Shown piece by piece: positions 51,892 through 59,463 of a stretch of DNA of 64,000 nucleotides. The stretch lies in assembly GCF_051860665.1 (NCBI RefSeq), contig NZ_JBHYDM010000002.1, forward strand, positions 186,001-250,000, written 5' to 3'. The notes beneath the pieces were generated by a model. That model was given only the letters and a program-made list of their open reading frames with translations, searched no databases and was not told where the DNA came from. The number at the start of each line of letters is the position of its first letter. Positions within the stretch are counted from its first letter, which is position 1. Source of the stretch: Falsiroseomonas sp051860665. Its GTDB lineage: Bacteria; Pseudomonadota; Alphaproteobacteria; Acetobacterales; Acetobacteraceae. The position numbers were made by a program, and so were the translations under genes.

Positions 51892-51915
51892 GCGGAGAAC
51901 CGCGCGCCGATCTGA
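51868..51915 (+). repeat. 24-bp perfect tandem duplication of the gmd 3' end
   Basis: gcggagaaccgcgcgccgat followed by ctga occurs twice, at 51868 and 51892, without a mismatch. The unit is eight codons long and includes the stop, so read-through of the first TGA would add AENRAPI and stop again in frame. Confidence 0.97.
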
Positions 51916-51924
51916 GGACCCTGG

Positions 51925-51947
51925 GCTGGCGGGCTCAGCTCGCCAGC
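51925..51947. terminator. Hairpin between gmd and the convergent SMR gene
   Basis: gctggcg (51925-51931) pairs with cgccagc (51941-51947) around a 9-nt loop that carries the stop codon of the SMR gene. It may terminate both transcripts. There is no T-tract. Confidence 0.5.
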
Positions 51948-52249
51948 TTCAGCGTGACGATCCCGCCGACGATCAGCGCGATGCCGGCGAGCCGCCCCGC
52001 GGTGGCCGGCTCGCCCAGCAGCCAGATGCCGAGGATGGCGGTGCCGACCGCGCCGATGCCGGTCCAGATGGCATAGGCGGTGCCGATCGGCAGCGTCTTC
52101 AGCGCGAGCGCCAGCAGCCAGAAGCTGGCCGCCATGGCGGCGAGGGTGAAGACCGAGGGCCAGAGCCGGCTGAAGCCGTGGGTGTGCTTCAGCCCCATGG
52201 CCCAGCCGATCTCCAGCAATCCGGCACCTGCCAGGTAGACCCAGGCCAT
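51935..52249 (-). CDS. SMR-family exporter, SugE/Gdx type
   Basis: A 104-residue four-helix small multidrug resistance protein. The critical membrane Glu is in LAGAGLLEIGWAMGLKHTHG, and WAMGLKHT with TAYAIWTGIGAVGTAILG fits the SugE/Gdx branch (guanidinium exporters) more than EmrE. ATG 52249 follows ggaggg, which lies in a small hairpin. No guanidine riboswitch is recognisable upstream. The DUF4239 gene ends 28 bp upstream on the same strand, so the two may be co-transcribed. Confidence 0.88.
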   Translation of the reverse strand: MAWVYLAGAGLLEIGWAMGLKHTHGFSRLWPSVFTLAAMAASFWLLALALKTLPIGTAYAIWTGIGAVGTAILGIWLLGEPATAGRLAGIALIVGGIVTLKLAS

Positions 52250-52255
52250 CGCGAA

Positions 52256-52273
52256 CCCTCCATGAGTGGAGGG
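52256..52273 (-). promoter_or_regulatory. Hairpin sequestering the SMR gene ribosome-binding site
   Basis: ccctcca (52256-52262) and tggaggg (52267-52273) form a perfect 7-bp stem with a 4-nt loop. On the minus strand the ggaggg Shine-Dalgarno of the SMR gene is one arm. Folding would block translation. The loop is not the ACGR loop of guanidine-II riboswitches. Confidence 0.45.
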
Positions 52274-52277
52274 CTAG

Positions 52278-53171
52278 TTAGGGCCTGGGCGGCGACAGGT
52301 CATCCCCGGCCAGCCGGGCCGCGCCGGCATTGGCCGGCGGCTGCGCCACCATCAGCCCGCGCCGGATGGCAGCCGAGACCTCCGCCCGGTGCGTCACGCC
52401 CTGCAGCAGGGTCACATAGGGGGCCGGGGAGACCGAGAGCGAGCCGCGAAAGGGCTTGTCCATCAGGAAGACGAAGGCGATCAGCGCGGCGACGCCCGCC
52501 GACTGGATCGCCAGCATGGCCAGCACATGGCCGCGTGGCGGATAGAGCACGCCGGTGCCGATCAGCAGCAGCATCAGCAGCCGGATCAGCATCCAGAAGG
52601 CGCCGGGCAGGCCATCCTCGGCGTGGCGCAGCCGCTCCTCCCGCGCCGTATCCAGCTCGTCCAGCTGCTGCAGCAGGTCCTGCGCCATCACATCCGACAG
52701 GCTGGCGGCGGCGGCATAGCCGGCATGTTCCACGGCATCCGCCAGGCGCTGCGTTTCCGCATGGCGGCCGTGATCGGCCATGGTTGCGAATTCCTGGTCG
52801 ATCACGCTGCGCAGATAGGCGGTAAGCCCGGCATGCAGCGGCAGGCCGGCCGCGCCCAGGCGATCCGCCATCCGGGCCAGGCCGCCGATGGCCGAGACCT
52901 CCACCCCCACCACCTTCTGCGCCTCGTTCAGCTGGGTGCGCGCCTGGATGGCGCAGAAGGCGAGGGTGAGGGTGAGGGCGGAGACCACGGCCGCGGTGGT
53001 GCGCAGTGCCATGTCGAGATGCGCCTTGTCGCTGGGCAGCGACAGCCTGGGCGCCACCAGGCGGCAGGCCAGTGCCGCCAGCAGGCCGGCGCCCAGCATA
53101 TAGATGGCATAGACCGCGGCTTCCGGCAGGTCGTAGAGAATCAGGGGCGGGGCAAGGAAGGGCTGGGTCAA
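52278..53171 (-). CDS. DUF4239 family membrane protein
   Basis: A 297-residue integral membrane protein related to DUF4239 (bestrophin-like) proteins. Two hydrophobic helices near the N-terminus (YAIYMLGAGLLAALACRLVA; AAVVSALTLTLAFCAI), a central helical soluble region starting with QARTQLNEAQKVVGVEVSAI, and two more helices near 192-237 are visible. TTG 53171 is chosen because ccggagg lies just upstream and no ATG precedes the first helix. Function unknown. A 15-bp imperfect repeat lies upstream at 53214-53243. Confidence 0.78.
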   Translation of the reverse strand: MTQPFLAPPLILYDLPEAAVYAIYMLGAGLLAALACRLVAPRLSLPSDKAHLDMALRTTAAVVSALTLTLAFCAIQARTQLNEAQKVVGVEVSAIGGLARMADRLGAAGLPLHAGLTAYLRSVIDQEFATMADHGRHAETQRLADAVEHAGYAAAASLSDVMAQDLLQQLDELDTAREERLRHAEDGLPGAFWMLIRLLMLLLIGTGVLYPPRGHVLAMLAIQSAGVAALIAFVFLMDKPFRGSLSVSPAPYVTLLQGVTHRAEVSAAIRRGLMVAQPPANAGAARLAGDDLSPPRP

Positions 53172-53348
53172 GGCGGCCTCCGGGGCGGGGGCGCATCTTC
53201 GGCCGGCGAGGCTTGATCGCTGGTTACTTGACCGCTGGTTAGCGGATCCCAGGCAGGCTGCGGCTGTCGCCACCCCGGCGACAGGCGGCGCGCTTTTGTG
53301 TATGGAAGCGGCGCAAGCCCGAAGCCTTCCGAGGAAGACCGCAGCCTC

Positions 53349-53675
53349 ATGTCGCGCGACAGCCAGATTGCCCGCATCCACCGCCAGCCCAAATCCGCCA
53401 TGCAGTCCGGCCGCGCCGGCGCCGGCGCCTGGCTGCTGGAATTCGCCCCCGGCGAGCCGAAGCGGCTGGACCCGATGACCGGCTGGCCCGGCTCCGGCGA
53501 TACAAGGGCCCAGGTGAAGCTGCGCTTCCCCACGGCGGAGGCGGCGATCGCCTATGCCGAGAGCCATGGCTGGCGCTACGAGCTGGCCCAGCCGCCGACG
53601 GTCCGCGCCGATATCAAGCCGAAGGCCTATGCGGACAATTTCAAGTTCGGCCGCGGCGAGAACTGGTCCCACTGA
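53349..53675 (+). CDS. NADH dehydrogenase accessory subunit, NDUFS4-like
   Basis: A 108-residue protein of the ETC complex I NDUFS4 family, found in alphaproteobacteria and mitochondria. Landmarks are ARIHRQPKSAMQSGRAGAGA, WLLEF, DPMTGWPGSGDTRAQVKLRF, the segment from AIAYAESHGWRYEL, and DNFKFGRGENWSH at the very end. It binds at the peripheral arm and stabilises complex I. ATG 53349 gives the usual start. tRNA-Arg follows 10 bp downstream. Confidence 0.94.
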   Translation: MSRDSQIARIHRQPKSAMQSGRAGAGAWLLEFAPGEPKRLDPMTGWPGSGDTRAQVKLRFPTAEAAIAYAESHGWRYELAQPPTVRADIKPKAYADNFKFGRGENWSH

Positions 53676-53685
53676 CCCCGGCTTC

Positions 53686-53762
53686 GCACCCGTAGCTCAG
53701 CTGGATAGAGCATCGGATTTCTACTCCGTTGGTCGGGGGTTCGAATCCCTCCGGGTGCGCCA
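53686..53762 (+). tRNA. tRNA-Arg (anticodon TCT)
   Basis: Acceptor stem gcacccg pairs with cgggtgc at 53752-53758, followed by discriminator G and an encoded CCA. The anticodon loop tttctac gives anticodon TCT. The T arm has gggttcgaatccc. The outermost pair of the anticodon stem looks like a T-T mismatch. Confidence 0.95.
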
Positions 53763-53975
53763 TTCTCCCTTCCCATTCCGCCGCCCGGCATCCGCCCGCG
53801 TTTCGCGCTGCATGGGCTGCTTGGTATTTCCAATACGATCCGGCGCTGGACGAATTCCGGAAATCCCGCAAAGTGATTATCTTTGCGCCCAGGCCAATGC
53901 CCGCGCGCCGCATTGCACGCGAATCTTGCGAAATGCTGCAAAGCGGAGTAGCGCAGTTCCACTAGGCGAACTGGG

Positions 53976-54344
53976 ATGCAGGACATGGCCGAAAAATCAC
54001 CGATCAATCTCGACGCCCTGAGCGTTGCGGAACTCACCGCCCTCATCGCGGCGGCGGAGGAAAAGCGGCAGGAAAAGCTGGAAGGCGCCAAGGCGGCGCT
54101 GATGGAGGAATTCGCGCAGAAGGCCGCCGCATTGGGAATCGATGTCGGGGAGCTTTATGGCCGCGGCCCGCAGGAGCCTTCCGCCGCCACCGGGCGCCGC
54201 AAGCCGCGCAAGGATGCAGGCCAGCCGGTGGCCGTGAAGTACCGCTCGCCGACGGGCGACACCTGGTCCGGCCGCGGCCGCCGGCCCGGCTGGCTGACCG
54301 AGGCCCTGGCCAAGGGCAAGTCCGTCGAGGATTTCCGGGCCTGA
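53976..54344 (+). CDS. H-NS-family nucleoid protein
   Basis: A 122-residue histone-like protein. An N-terminal coiled coil (VAELTALIAAAEEKRQEKLE) for oligomerisation is joined by a basic linker (TGRRKPRKDAG) to the H-NS DNA-binding domain, seen as VKYRSPTGDTWSGRGRRPGW and LTEALAKGKSVEDF. These proteins bind AT-rich DNA and silence genes. ATG 53976 is used; ATG 53985 is an alternative. The upstream spacer is noticeably less GC-rich than its surroundings, which may allow self-regulation. Confidence 0.9.
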   Translation: MQDMAEKSPINLDALSVAELTALIAAAEEKRQEKLEGAKAALMEEFAQKAAALGIDVGELYGRGPQEPSAATGRRKPRKDAGQPVAVKYRSPTGDTWSGRGRRPGWLTEALAKGKSVEDFRA

Positions 54345-54407
54345 ACCCGGCGGCCCGCCCCGCTGGGGGCGGGCCACACTTCAGGATCGTCGCGCGGCGC
54401 CTGGCCA

Positions 54408-54908
54408 ATGGCGGTGGCATTGCGGTTCGAACGCTTTCTCTGGGCCCTTCCGATCGCCTATGCGATCCATATCCCCGAGGAATTCCTGGCCGGATTCCCG
54501 GCATGGATGACCCTGCACATGCAGGCCCGGATGGACGACCGGGGATTCCTGCTGAACAATCTCCTCTTCATGTGCATTCTGCTGGGACTCTCCGCCTGGG
54601 CCTCCCGCAGCCGTTCCGCGATTTCCGCCTTCCTCTTCATGAGCTGGGCCAGCGGTAATCTTTTCTGGAATTTTATCTTTCATCTGGTCACCACCCTGAT
54701 GGCGGACAGCTATTCCCCGGGGCTGGTCAGCGCCACGCTGCTCTATTACCCGATTGCCATCTGGGTCAGCGTGCTGGCCTGGCGCAGCGGGCGGATCGGC
54801 GCGGCGGGATTGCTGGGCGCGCATTCGCTCGGCGCCGGGCTGATGCTCTTCGTCATCTGGTCCGGGCTCTGGCAGTTCCGGCTGCCCTGGCTCTCGCCCG
54901 GCGCCTGA
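54408..54908 (+). CDS. HXXEE domain membrane protein
   Basis: A 166-residue protein with about five transmembrane helices. The family motif His-x-x-Glu-Glu is in AIHIPEEFLAGFPAWM near the N-terminus, and further conserved polar residues are in SGNLFWNFIFHLVTTLM with a membrane His. The conserved His and Glu residues suggest a membrane-embedded metal site or enzyme, but no function is established. It lies 63 bp after the H-NS-like gene. Confidence 0.85.
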   Translation: MAVALRFERFLWALPIAYAIHIPEEFLAGFPAWMTLHMQARMDDRGFLLNNLLFMCILLGLSAWASRSRSAISAFLFMSWASGNLFWNFIFHLVTTLMADSYSPGLVSATLLYYPIAIWVSVLAWRSGRIGAAGLLGAHSLGAGLMLFVIWSGLWQFRLPWLSPGA

Positions 54909-54918
54909 GGGCGCTCAG
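54905..54918. terminator. Inverted repeat over convergent stop codons
   Basis: ctgag (54905-54909) pairs with ctcag (54914-54918) around ggcg. It includes the TGA of the HXXEE gene and the TGA of the DUF2891 gene. A competing pairing of gaggg with ccctc exists at 54907-54923. The stem is short and the terminator call weak. Confidence 0.35.
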
Positions 54919-55925
54919 CCCTCCAGCGCCAGCAGCGCGAAGCTGGCCAGCCAATGGGCGCCCATGTAGCTGTCCTCCAGATGCGGCAGGCTGGCCGCCA
55001 GATGCGCCGCCGCCGCCGCGCGCAGCGCCTCCGCGCGGGGATCGCCTTGCGGCAGCGTCGCGAGCAGGCGACGCAGGCACCAGGCGCGGGACAGGTTCAG
55101 CCCGTCCAGATGCACGATCCGGCCATCCTGTCGGTCGGAGACGCGGGCGGGCGTGAAGAGGCTTGCCGGCTGCCGCGCGGCCAGGCGGGGCAGGAAGGCG
55201 TCACGCCAGGGCGCGAAGCGCGCGGGCGGCAGCAGACGCGCCATGCAGGCCGCCTCGACCAGGGCGGGCGAGAGAAAATCCTCGCCCGAAGGCTCCCAGG
55301 CCTGGCAATCGGCATCCGCACCATACCAGCGCCAGGCCGTCTCCCGCAGCAGGGCGAGCAGCGCCGGGTCATGCGCCTCCGCCCAGTCCGCGGCCAGCAG
55401 CAGGGCGAAGGCGGTATTGCCATGCATGCCGGCACGAACCGGGTAGTCCGCGCAGGGCAGATACGCGCGGAAGCGCGCGGCGAAATCCTCGGCCAGCGGG
55501 GCCAGAACGCCCTCCCAGGGGCTGCCCGCCAGCTCCGCATGCAGCTTCAGCAGCCAGGCCCAGCCATAGGGGCGCTCGAAGCCGCGCGCCGAGGGGCGGG
55601 CGAGATAGGCCCGCTCGCCCGCCACATTCTGCGCCGTGAAGGCGGAATCGAAGCGGGCGCGAATGGCCGGCGCGGCCGGCAGCCCAGGGAACAGCCTTTG
55701 CAGCCGCGCCAGCAGCCAATGGGCATGCACGCAGGAATGCCAGTCGAAGCTGCCATGGAAGATGGGATGCAGTGCGGCGGGCCGTTGCAGATCCTCCGGC
55801 CCCGTCAGCACATGGTCCAGTTTCTGGGGCCATTCCTGCCCGACATGGCCCAGCGCGATCCCGGCCAGCTGCTCCGCCAGCGAAGGGGTCAGGCCCGCAC
55901 CCTGCAACTGAATATTTTTCCCCAT
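54915..55925 (-). CDS. DUF2891 family protein
   Basis: A 336-residue cytosolic protein of the DUF2891 family, which has an alpha/alpha-barrel appearance. Conserved segments include HPIFHGSFDWHSCVHAHWLL, RPYGWAWLLKLHAEL and HGNTAFALLLAADWAE, each rich in His and Trp as in the family. The later LDGLNLSRAWCLRRL and EDSYMGAHWLASFALLAL also fit. The family has no established activity; a carbohydrate-acting role would be a guess. ATG 55925 gives the full family length. Confidence 0.85.
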   Translation of the reverse strand: MGKNIQLQGAGLTPSLAEQLAGIALGHVGQEWPQKLDHVLTGPEDLQRPAALHPIFHGSFDWHSCVHAHWLLARLQRLFPGLPAAPAIRARFDSAFTAQNVAGERAYLARPSARGFERPYGWAWLLKLHAELAGSPWEGVLAPLAEDFAARFRAYLPCADYPVRAGMHGNTAFALLLAADWAEAHDPALLALLRETAWRWYGADADCQAWEPSGEDFLSPALVEAACMARLLPPARFAPWRDAFLPRLAARQPASLFTPARVSDRQDGRIVHLDGLNLSRAWCLRRLLATLPQGDPRAEALRAAAAAHLAASLPHLEDSYMGAHWLASFALLALEG

Positions 55926-56127
55926 CTCGCGCCCTCCGCGCGCCTCTCCGTCTCCATCCCGCCGGGCCGGGGGAAGGCAAGCGGCGCGGCCATGCAAAGC
56001 AAGCATGCACGATCCCATGCCGGCCCGGAACGGACCTCCGGGGCCGCTGGAATCGGGCTTCGGAATGCCCTTATCGTTACCCAAGGCCCGCCCCGCAGGC
56101 GGCGCGCAAGGCAGAAAAGGTGACGCC

Positions 56128-56760
56128 ATGACCATCCAGCTCGGCCAGGTGGCCCCGGATTTCGAGGCCGAGACCACCCACGGCAAGATCCGCTTCCATG
56201 AATGGCTCGGCAATGCCTGGGGCGTGCTGTTCAGCCATCCGAAGGACTTCACCCCCGTCTGCACCACGGAGCTCGGCGAGACCGCGCGCCTGAAGCCGGA
56301 GTTCGACCGCCGCGGCGTGAAGGTCATCGGCCTGTCGGTGGACAGCCTCGACCGCCATGCGGGGTGGGAGGCGGATATCGCCGATACGCAAGGCCATGCG
56401 GTGAACTTCCCGATGATCGCGGACCCCGAGAAGAAGGTCGCGGCGCTCTACGGCATGGTGCATCCGGAGGCCGATCCCTCCATCACCGTGCGCACCGTCT
56501 TCGTCATCGACCCGGCGAAGAAGGTGCGGCTCTTCATGGTCTATCCGCCCAGCACCGGCCGCAACTTCGATGAAATTTTGCGGGTCATCGACAGCCTCCA
56601 GCTGACCGATGGGAAGAAGGTGGCGACGCCGGTGAACTGGCGGCCGGGCGACCGCGCCATCATCCCGCCCTCGATCCCGGATGAGCAGGCCAAGGCGCTG
56701 TTCCCGCAGGGGTGGGAGGCCGAGCGCCCCTATCTCCGCTGGGTCGAGGTGAAGGCCTGA
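56128..56760 (+). CDS. 1-Cys peroxiredoxin (Prx6 type)
   Basis: A 210-residue thiol peroxidase. The peroxidatic Cys45 is in FSHPKDFTPVCTTELG, the Prx6 signature, and the extended C-terminal domain (NWRPGDRAIIPPSIPDEQAK) is typical of that subgroup. It reduces hydrogen peroxide and alkyl hydroperoxides in the cytosol using an external thiol. cysK and cysE follow within 5 and 6 bp, linking peroxide defence to cysteine supply. ATG 56128 follows gaaaagg. Confidence 0.95.
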   Translation: MTIQLGQVAPDFEAETTHGKIRFHEWLGNAWGVLFSHPKDFTPVCTTELGETARLKPEFDRRGVKVIGLSVDSLDRHAGWEADIADTQGHAVNFPMIADPEKKVAALYGMVHPEADPSITVRTVFVIDPAKKVRLFMVYPPSTGRNFDEILRVIDSLQLTDGKKVATPVNWRPGDRAIIPPSIPDEQAKALFPQGWEAERPYLRWVEVKA

Positions 56761-56765
56761 CCGCG

Positions 56766-57767
56766 GTGGCCCGCATCGCCGACGGTTTCTGGGGTGCGGT
56801 CGGCGAGACGCCGCTGATCCGCCTGCGTCGTGCCTCCGAGGCGACGGGCTGCGAGATCCTGGGCAAGGCGGAGTTCATGAACCCGGGCGGCAGCGTGAAG
56901 GACCGCGCCGCGCTCGGCATCCTGCGCGCCGCCATGGCGGAAGGGCGGCTGGTGCCCGGCCAGCCCGGCACCATCGTGGAGGGCACGGCCGGCAATACCG
57001 GCATCGGCATCGCGCTCGCCGCCAATGCCATGGGCTGGCGCAGCGTCATCGTGGTGCCGGAAACCCAGAGCCGGGAGAAGCTGGACTACCTCCGCATGAT
57101 CGGCGCCGACCTGCGCGCGATCCCGGCTAGGCCCTACAGCGACCCCGGCAACTACGTGCACTATTCGAAGCGGCTGGCGGAGGAGCTGGGCGCGGTCTGG
57201 GCCAACCAGTTCGACAACCTGGCCAATGCCCGCGCGCATGAGGAGAACACCGGCCCCGAGATCTGGAACCAGACCGGCGGCCAGGTGGATGCCTTCACCT
57301 GCGCCTGCGGCACCGGCGGCACGCTGGCCGGCGTCGCCCGCGCGCTGAAGGCGAAGAAGCCCGGCGTGCGGATCGTGCTGGCCGATCCCGGCGGCTCCGG
57401 CCTGCTGGACTGGGTGAAGACCGGCACGCCGAAGGCGGAGGGCAATTCCATCACCGAGGGCATCGGCCAGGCCGCCCGCGCGCCCGGCAACCTGGCCCAG
57501 GCGCGCGACCTGATCGACGACGCGATCCGCATCGAGGATCCCGAGATGCTGCAACAGGTCTTCGACCTGCAGATGCATGAGGGGATTTCGGTCGGCGGCA
57601 GCGCCGGGCTGAATGTGGCGGCGGCCATCCGCGTGGCGCGGGACCTGGGCCCCGGGCACACGGTGGTGACCATCCTGTGCGACGGTGGGGCGCGCTACCA
57701 ATCAAAACTGTTCAATCCTGGCTTCCTGCGTGAGCGTGGCCTGCCCACGCCACCCTGGCTGGAGTGA
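56766..57767 (+). CDS. cysK: Cysteine synthase
   Basis: A 333-residue PLP enzyme that makes cysteine from O-acetylserine and sulfide. The cofactor Lys45 is in NPGGSVKDRAALG, the phosphate loop region is in CGTGGTLAGVA and the substrate loop in EGTAGNTGIGIAL. GTG 56766 fits the family length; the stop of the peroxiredoxin gene is 5 bp upstream, so the genes are coupled. cysE begins 6 bp after its stop. The length and FNPGFLRERGLP tail suit a CysK or CBS-like branch enzyme. Confidence 0.92.
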   Translation: MARIADGFWGAVGETPLIRLRRASEATGCEILGKAEFMNPGGSVKDRAALGILRAAMAEGRLVPGQPGTIVEGTAGNTGIGIALAANAMGWRSVIVVPETQSREKLDYLRMIGADLRAIPARPYSDPGNYVHYSKRLAEELGAVWANQFDNLANARAHEENTGPEIWNQTGGQVDAFTCACGTGGTLAGVARALKAKKPGVRIVLADPGGSGLLDWVKTGTPKAEGNSITEGIGQAARAPGNLAQARDLIDDAIRIEDPEMLQQVFDLQMHEGISVGGSAGLNVAAAIRVARDLGPGHTVVTILCDGGARYQSKLFNPGFLRERGLPTPPWLE

Positions 57768-57773
57768 CAGGCC

Positions 57774-58460
57774 ATGGCGCTCGAGATCCTGGAACTCGCC
57801 CGCACCATCCGCGCCCGGGACCCGGCGCGGCCGAGCTGGGTGGAGGCGATGCTGTGCTACGCCGGGCTGCACGCCGTACTCTGGCATCGCCTGTCCCACG
57901 CGCTCTGGGGGCTTGGCCTGCCGGCGGCGGCGCGCTTTTCCTCGCATCTCGCGCGCTGGCTGACGGGCATCGAGATCCATCCAGGAGCGAAAATCGGCCG
58001 CCGTCTCTTCATCGACCACGGCATGGGCGTGGTGATCGGGGAGACGGCCGAGATCGGCGACGATGTGCTGATCTACCACGGCGTGACGCTGGGCGGCCTG
58101 TCCGGCCAGCCCGGCAAGCGCCATCCGACGCTGGAGGATCATGTGACGGTCGGCGCCGGCGCGCAGGTGCTGGGGCCCATCCGGGTGGGGCGCGGCGCCC
58201 GCATCGGCGCCAATGCGGTGGTGGTCGGCGCGGTGGCGCCAGGCTGCACCGTGGTCGGCATCCCCGCCCGCCCGCCGCGCGGCCAGCCCTGCCAGGACCC
58301 CTCCATCGGCTATGGGCTCGGCGCGGCGGTGGATGAGGATCCGGTCGGCGAACAGCTTTCGGCGCTGCGGGCGGAGCTCGTGGCGGTGCGCGCGGAACTG
58401 GCGGCGCTGCGGGCCAGCCAGAGGGAAGGCGCGCGGGAAGGCGAATGCGAGGGCGTCTGA
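57774..58460 (+). CDS. cysE: Serine O-acetyltransferase
   Basis: A 228-residue acetyltransferase that makes O-acetylserine for the adjacent cysteine synthase. It has the short EpsC-like N-terminus (ARPSWVEAMLCYAGLHAVLW), then the left-handed beta-helix: TGIEIHPGAKIGRRLFIDHG, GVVIGETAEIGDDVLIYHG and VTLGGLSGQPGKRHPTLED with the catalytic His. The C-terminus carries an unusual Ala/Arg/Leu heptad-like extension (LRAELVAVRAELAALRASQ), possibly a coiled coil. Confidence 0.94.
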   Translation: MALEILELARTIRARDPARPSWVEAMLCYAGLHAVLWHRLSHALWGLGLPAAARFSSHLARWLTGIEIHPGAKIGRRLFIDHGMGVVIGETAEIGDDVLIYHGVTLGGLSGQPGKRHPTLEDHVTVGAGAQVLGPIRVGRGARIGANAVVVGAVAPGCTVVGIPARPPRGQPCQDPSIGYGLGAAVDEDPVGEQLSALRAELVAVRAELAALRASQREGAREGECEGV

Positions 58461-58525
58461 CCCCGGCTTGACGTGCCTGGTTGCCGGGCGGAGGTTCGCC
58501 CGGCGATCAAGGGAGCAAGAGACGC

Positions 58526-59323
58526 ATGACCGACGAGAACCCTGTTCTGGTCACCAGGGACGGACCGGTGGTGCGTGCCGTGCTCAATCGCCCGCATCGC
58601 CGCAATGCGATGAGCCAGGCGCTGGTGGAGGCGCTGGACGCCCTGCTGGCGGAGCTGAAGACCGATACCACCGCGCGGGTCCTGGTGCTGTCCGGTGCCG
58701 GCGGCCATTTCTGCGCAGGGCTCGACCTGACCGAGGTCGGTGCGCCCGAGACGCCGGAGGAGAAGCTGGCCCGCCAGCATGCCCGCAACCAGAAGACCGG
58801 CGCCCGCTTCAACGCGATCGCGGAACTGCCCCAGGTGGTGATCGCGGCGGTGGAGGGCGCGGCCTATGCGGGCGGCCTTGGTTTCGTCACGGCGGCCGAT
58901 ATCTGCCTGGCCTCGGCCGATGCGCGCTTCTCCGCCCCCGAGGTGCGGCGCGGCCTGGTGCCGGCGCAGATCCTGCCCTGGCTTGTGCGCCGCATGGGGC
59001 GCAGCGAGGCCGCGCGGCTGTGCCTGCAGGGCCATGTGATGGATGCCTCGGAGGCCGCGCGCTGCGGCCTGGTGCACCAGGTGCTGGCGGATGCGGCGAC
59101 GCTGGAACTCGCCGTCCAGGCCACCATCGGAGATATCCTGCAGGGCGCGCCGGGCGCCCTGGCGGAGACCAAGGCGCTGCTCGCCGCCCTCGGCCCCGTC
59201 TCGCCGCCCGAATATGCCGAGGCCGGCGCGCAAAGCTTCGCCCGCCGCGCCGCGAGCCCGGAGGCCGAGGAAGGCATCGCCAGCTTCAAGCAGCGCCGCA
59301 AGCCCAGCTGGATGCTGGCGTGA
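58526..59323 (+). CDS. Enoyl-CoA hydratase/isomerase family protein
   Basis: A 265-residue crotonase-fold enzyme. The oxyanion-hole segments are SGAGGHFCAGLDLTEVG and EGAAYAGGLGFVTAADICLA, with the substrate region RFSAPEVRRGLVPAQI. The residue normally acting as the first catalytic Glu is not obvious, so hydration, isomerisation or hydrolysis cannot be chosen. ATG 58526 follows ggagcaagag. The thiolase gene lies 140 bp downstream on the same strand and may act in the same CoA pathway. Confidence 0.9.
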   Translation: MTDENPVLVTRDGPVVRAVLNRPHRRNAMSQALVEALDALLAELKTDTTARVLVLSGAGGHFCAGLDLTEVGAPETPEEKLARQHARNQKTGARFNAIAELPQVVIAAVEGAAYAGGLGFVTAADICLASADARFSAPEVRRGLVPAQILPWLVRRMGRSEAARLCLQGHVMDASEAARCGLVHQVLADAATLELAVQATIGDILQGAPGALAETKALLAALGPVSPPEYAEAGAQSFARRAASPEAEEGIASFKQRRKPSWMLA

Positions 59324-59463
59324 CCTTGCCCTCGGACGCCGGGCGTCGGCCTTCGCCGACCTGGCTTCGCGGCACGGGCCGCGGCGGCCATTCGGCCGCT
59401 CGGGTGATGCAGGCTGCATCAACCGCCTGTCAGCGGCCTTCATAGCAACGGGAGGATCTTGCC

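Noticed and set aside
52250..52277. Guanidine riboswitch before the SugE/Gdx-like gene
   Set aside because: The 28-bp spacer is too short and has one hairpin with a CTCA loop, not paired ACGR loops.
53214..53243. 15-bp imperfect repeat upstream of the DUF4239 gene
   Set aside because: Two copies with three mismatches are too weak to call as a separate element, although it fits the pattern of local duplication.
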